A stretch of DNA of 64,000 nt from Antarcticirhabdus aurantiaca (GTDB lineage Bacteria; Pseudomonadota; Alphaproteobacteria; Rhizobiales; Rhizobiaceae): NCBI RefSeq assembly GCF_009765365.1, contig NZ_VTOM01000015.1, positions 94,052 to 158,051 on the forward strand, in the 5' to 3' direction. A program made the position numbers and the translations under genes. A model generated the notes under the pieces. That model was given only the letters and a program-made list of their open reading frames with translations. It made no database searches and was not told the DNA's origin. Of this stretch, positions 61,586 to 64,000 are shown piece by piece (the stretch's first letter is position 1; each line of letters opens with the position of its first letter).

Positions 61586-61756
61586 CGTGGGCACCTCAGG
61601 CCTGTCCACTTCCTCTTTATGGAAAGTGAGCGACCCGCATTCGCCTTCCACAAAGGGTTTTCGGTCGGCGCTCGGCAGCTCGCCACCGCAAGCCAGCGCT
61701 GCCGGTTGTCGAGGCGTCGAGTCCTGCGCCGCCTGAGCCCTGCCGGAGATGACCCG

Positions 61757-62362
61757 ATGCGCCTACTCCTGTTCTCGGGCGGCCTCGACTCCTCCGCCCT
61801 CGCCGCCGATCTGCGTCCCGACCTCTGCCTGACGGTCGACTACGGCCAGCGCCCGGCGGCGGGAGAGATCCGGTCGTCGGCAGCCATCGCCGCTGCGCTG
61901 GACCTGCGGCACGAGACCCTGCGCGTCGACCTGTCGGCGCTCGGATCCGGCGACATGGCCGGGAGCGACGCCTCGGGACTCGCCAGCGGCCCGGAGTGGT
62001 GGCCTTACCGGAACCAGATGCTGATCACGCTGGCCGCCATGCGGTACGTGACCTCCGGCCTGTCGGAGATCGTCATCGGCGCCGTCGGGACCGACACCCA
62101 CGCCGACGGGAAGGCGCCGTTCCTCGAGGCGATCGACCGCGCCCTCGCCGTTCAGGAGGGCTGCGTCCGCGTGTCGGCGCCCGCGCGCGACGCGGATCCG
62201 GTCGAGCTCCTGCGCCGGTCGTCCCTGCCGCGCGAACTGCTCTGCCTGACGTTCTCCTGCCACTCGGGGCCGTACGCCTGCGGGCAGTGCCGCGGCTGCA
62301 CGAAGCGGCTCGCGACCATCTACGCGCTGGATGACGGCGCCGTCGACCCCCTTCCCGGCTGA
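61757..62362 (+). CDS. queC: QueC-like 7-cyano-7-deazaguanine synthase-family enzyme
   Basis: 201 residues, PP-loop ATPase fold. The ATP loop is SGGLDS (7-12). The middle has PYRNQMLITLAAM and GAVGTDTHADGKAPFLEAIDRAL. The zinc site is C168, C175, C178 and C181 (ACGQCRGC). QueC makes preQ0 from carboxy-deazaguanine and ammonia; QueC-like enzymes in Qat and type IV CBASS systems act on partner proteins instead, as I recall. The Gly-tail gene 2.5 kb upstream fits the second role. There is no queD, queE or queF gene in the window. The ATG at 61757 has a GGAG-type site. Confidence 0.85.
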   Translation: MRLLLFSGGLDSSALAADLRPDLCLTVDYGQRPAAGEIRSSAAIAAALDLRHETLRVDLSALGSGDMAGSDASGLASGPEWWPYRNQMLITLAAMRYVTSGLSEIVIGAVGTDTHADGKAPFLEAIDRALAVQEGCVRVSAPARDADPVELLRRSSLPRELLCLTFSCHSGPYACGQCRGCTKRLATIYALDDGAVDPLPG

Positions 62363-62412
62363 GCGCACGACGCCGGGCCGCAGGCGGCCCGGCCCGATCC
62401 CGGTCGACCCCG

Positions 62413-62790
62413 TCAGCGTCCCTCCGATGGCCCTGCCGTCGTGCCCGGTCGCGACCGTCCCGAAACGCCGACGAGGACGGTCCCGTCGCCGGCGTCGACG
62501 AAGACCGCCCCCGCGCCCTCGAGGGCAGCCCGGATGCGCGCGACGCTCGACGCCCGCGGGACGTGGCCGCCGCGCTCGAAATCGTTCAGGAGGTTCCTGC
62601 CGCACCTGGCGAGGCGGCACAGATCGGTCTGCGAGATGCCGAGCATCGCTCGGGCGCCGCGGCAGGCGGCGCCGTCGATGCGTCCTGCGGGGCGCAGCGG
62701 ACGGCCGTCCCGCGAGTTCTCCTCCCGAGGCAAGATGTCCGGGGGGATGCTGCCCGGCTCAAGCGACGGCAAGATCCTGGATTCCCTCAT
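62413..62790 (-). CDS. XRE-family helix-turn-helix regulator
   Basis: 125 residues. The N-terminal 38 residues are polar; an XRE domain (about 39-105) follows, with ARAMLGISQTDLCRLARCGRNLLNDFERGGHVPRASSVARIRAALEGAG. The C-terminus is short and Gly-rich. The ATG at 62790 follows a GGGAG site. It converges on the queC-like gene, 50 bases away, and is the only regulator near this cluster. Confidence 0.75.
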   Translation of the reverse strand: MRESRILPSLEPGSIPPDILPREENSRDGRPLRPAGRIDGAACRGARAMLGISQTDLCRLARCGRNLLNDFERGGHVPRASSVARIRAALEGAGAVFVDAGDGTVLVGVSGRSRPGTTAGPSEGR

Positions 62791-63674
62791 CCGACCGCTC
62801 CCGATGCCCGCAGGAACGACGCCGGGTGGCGGCCCCCCGCCCCCTCCCGGCGCGCGACGAACGGTCGTGCGTCTCAGGATTCATCGATCCGTGCGTCCCG
62901 TTTGCCCGCGGCGCCGCGGCCCAAGCCTGCCGGCACGCGCACCGCCCGCGCCGCATCGGGCGGCGCCATAGTGCATCAGGGCCGACGGGGCGTCGACCCG
63001 GCGCTCGCGCCCGGGCCATCCCGCGCCAATCCTTCGGCCCTCCCCCACCAATCCTTTCCTGCGCACCCTGCGGCCCCGCCGACGTCGCATCCGCTCGTCC
63101 CGCCACGCGACGCAGGGGAGCATGGGATGCCCGGCATCCCCGCCGATCCCCGGCCCGCAGGCGTTCCGGAAGACGCCGTCCCTCGCGCGCCGCCCCCTCG
63201 GCTCGCCCCGCCCGTCCGGCTCGCGGTCGAGGCGACGGCTTCCATGCGCCCCCTCGCCCGCCAGCCGGGCGTGACCGGCATCGACGAGCACCCGGAGGCT
63301 TCCGGGTGGATCGGGGGACGGGACGGCCGGGAACGAACGCACCTGCCCCTCCCGTCGGCGAGGCGCGTGACGGGCGCGGCGAATGCGCGGTCGGCCCGGC
63401 GTCGGGGCGCCACGGGTCCCGGCCGTCCCGGTGGCGGGCGCAGGCTGGTCCCCGCGGGCCGCGCGCATCTCCGGCGGGCGTGGCGGCGGCCGGACGGGAT
63501 GCGGCGCCTTTCGGTCGGCGCCTGGAAGGATCCGGCAGCCGTCGGGCGGGGATCCGAGACTGTACCGGCCCGACGTTCGCCCCGCTTTCCGGGGATGGCC
63601 GGGATTGTTCCGGAGGGCGCAACCGAACGGCAAGGCGCCGCCGGCATCGTCTGGGATCGGCGTCCTGCCGTTCG
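62791..63674. other. Long stretch with no confident gene
   Basis: About 880 bases, very GC-rich, with many overlapping open frames on both strands. None has a good ribosome-binding site, and the predicted proteins are Arg/Pro/Gly/Ala-rich noise. No repeat, RNA gene or coding domain was found. Confidence 0.35.
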
Positions 63675-63914
63675 TCGGTCCGGATCACGCGTCGGCAGGA
63701 CCTTGCTCCTGATGCAGTTCGGGTCGATCCCAGACCTGCGGAACAGGTTCTCGATGGCGTCCGTGAAGACGCTGAGGGCACCGTCGGGGATGCCGCCGAC
63801 CACGAAGGTGCATGGAGCGCCTGCCACGACGTGATGAAGCCCGGCCGCGCGGAGGGCTCGTTTCAACAGGGACGGGTCGTGTCCCAGGTGGTGGTGTAGC
63901 TGAGAGGCGGTCAT
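63675..63914 (-). other. Possible small protein or gene remnant beside an IS end
   Basis: The frame starting at 63914 reads MTASQLHHHLGHDPSLLKRAL, then TFVVGGIPDGALSVFTDAIENLF and SKVLPTRD, which looks like real protein for about 80 codons. After that the same frame runs on to 62976 but without sense. No ribosome-binding site is seen before the ATG. It may be the front of a gene whose rest has decayed, next to the insertion element beginning near 63930. Confidence 0.3.
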
Positions 63915-63929
63915 CGGCGGTTGCCGGTT

Positions 63930-64000
63930 AGGATCGGGTTGCGACAGCCAACCCCGAACCGAGAGACCACCGATGACCGACCCGATGATGGCCCTGCGGG
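63930..64000 (+). mobile_element. Left end of a probable IS256-family element
   Basis: The last 70 bases hold the short leader and the start of an open frame (63973) reading MTDPMMALR, as in IS256-family transposases (MTDxMMxLR...). The bases before it (about 63930-63972) are of the kind found at IS ends. The right end, and so the whole element, lies beyond the window. Confidence 0.55.
63973..64000 (+). CDS. IS256-type transposase, first 9 codons only
   Basis: Only MTDPMMALR is inside the window. The start and flanking leader resemble IS256-family transposase genes of alphaproteobacteria. Confidence is limited because so few codons are visible. Confidence 0.45.

Overview
The window is about 64 kb of very GC-rich DNA from an alphaproteobacterium, most likely Hyphomicrobiales (Rhizobiales). 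The order grpE / hrcA / rph-rdgB-hemW-rsmI-yraN-gshB, the dmeRF metal-efflux pair, the opgG-opgH-opgC glucan locus and secreted DUF995 and DUF2244 proteins are typical of that order. No rRNA, tRNA or CRISPR array was found. The genus cannot be fixed from the sequence alone; something near Aurantimonadaceae would fit, as a guess.

Layout. 1-11.7 kb: the 3' end of a peptide-type ABC binding protein, two small unknown genes, a DUF995 protein, a FadR-type GntR regulator with a candidate operator before an FAH-family hydrolase, a Crp/Fnr regulator, a PCu(A)C copper chaperone, a BLUF blue-light sensor, a lipoprotein, an EgtB-like protein, and a folate block (pabB-pabA-pabC, opposed by a folA-like gene). 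11.9-17.9 kb: a MarR regulator, then opgG, a 94-residue ORF that looks like a detached OpgH N-terminus, opgH and opgC. 18-24.8 kb: a CobT-like gene and an RNase-H-like/CobH-like fusion, DUF3096-NDH-2, folD, and dmeR-dmeF with an operator over the dmeR start. 25-41.7 kb: a dense housekeeping block of heat shock (grpE, hrcA), RNA and nucleotide clean-up (rph, rdgB, rsmI), hemW, gshB, a frameshifted comM, a GAF-PAS-GGDEF protein, GST, a PfkB kinase, an EI24 protein, two endonuclease III paralogues and an Ada-like protein.

From 41.7 kb the character changes. Gene density falls, base composition varies, and fragments and inactivated genes appear: a nucleoside deaminase and a DUF421 gene with in-frame stops, two antiporter fragments, a TniQ-like tail, a QueC-like fragment and tandem duplications. 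Mixed in are envelope and stress genes (MscS channel, DUF2254, DUF305, glutaredoxin-MauE fusion, LysM, PRC-barrel, Rmf-like and small hydrophilic proteins). The window ends in what looks like the left end of an IS256-type element at 63.93 kb.

The most interesting part is 55.8-62.8 kb. Two divergent operons share a 183-bp spacer. Leftward: a short OLD-type ATPase-like protein with an altered Walker A, coupled by an ATGA overlap to a CoiA-like protein with PD-(D/E)XK-type signatures. Rightward: an OGG-fold DNA glycosylase, a 123-residue protein with a Gly/Ser-rich N-terminal tail, a PfkB kinase fused to a nucleoside 2-deoxyribosyltransferase, a zinc-finger protein, and a QueC-like enzyme, closed by an opposing XRE regulator. 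Several are joined by 4-bp overlaps. I read it as a candidate 7-deazaguanine/nucleobase-based defence or modification system, possibly with the Gly-tail protein as the QueC-like enzyme's target. Two other loci keep their fold but lack expected catalytic residues: the EgtB-like protein (all three iron ligands) and the CobH-like/CobT-like pair.
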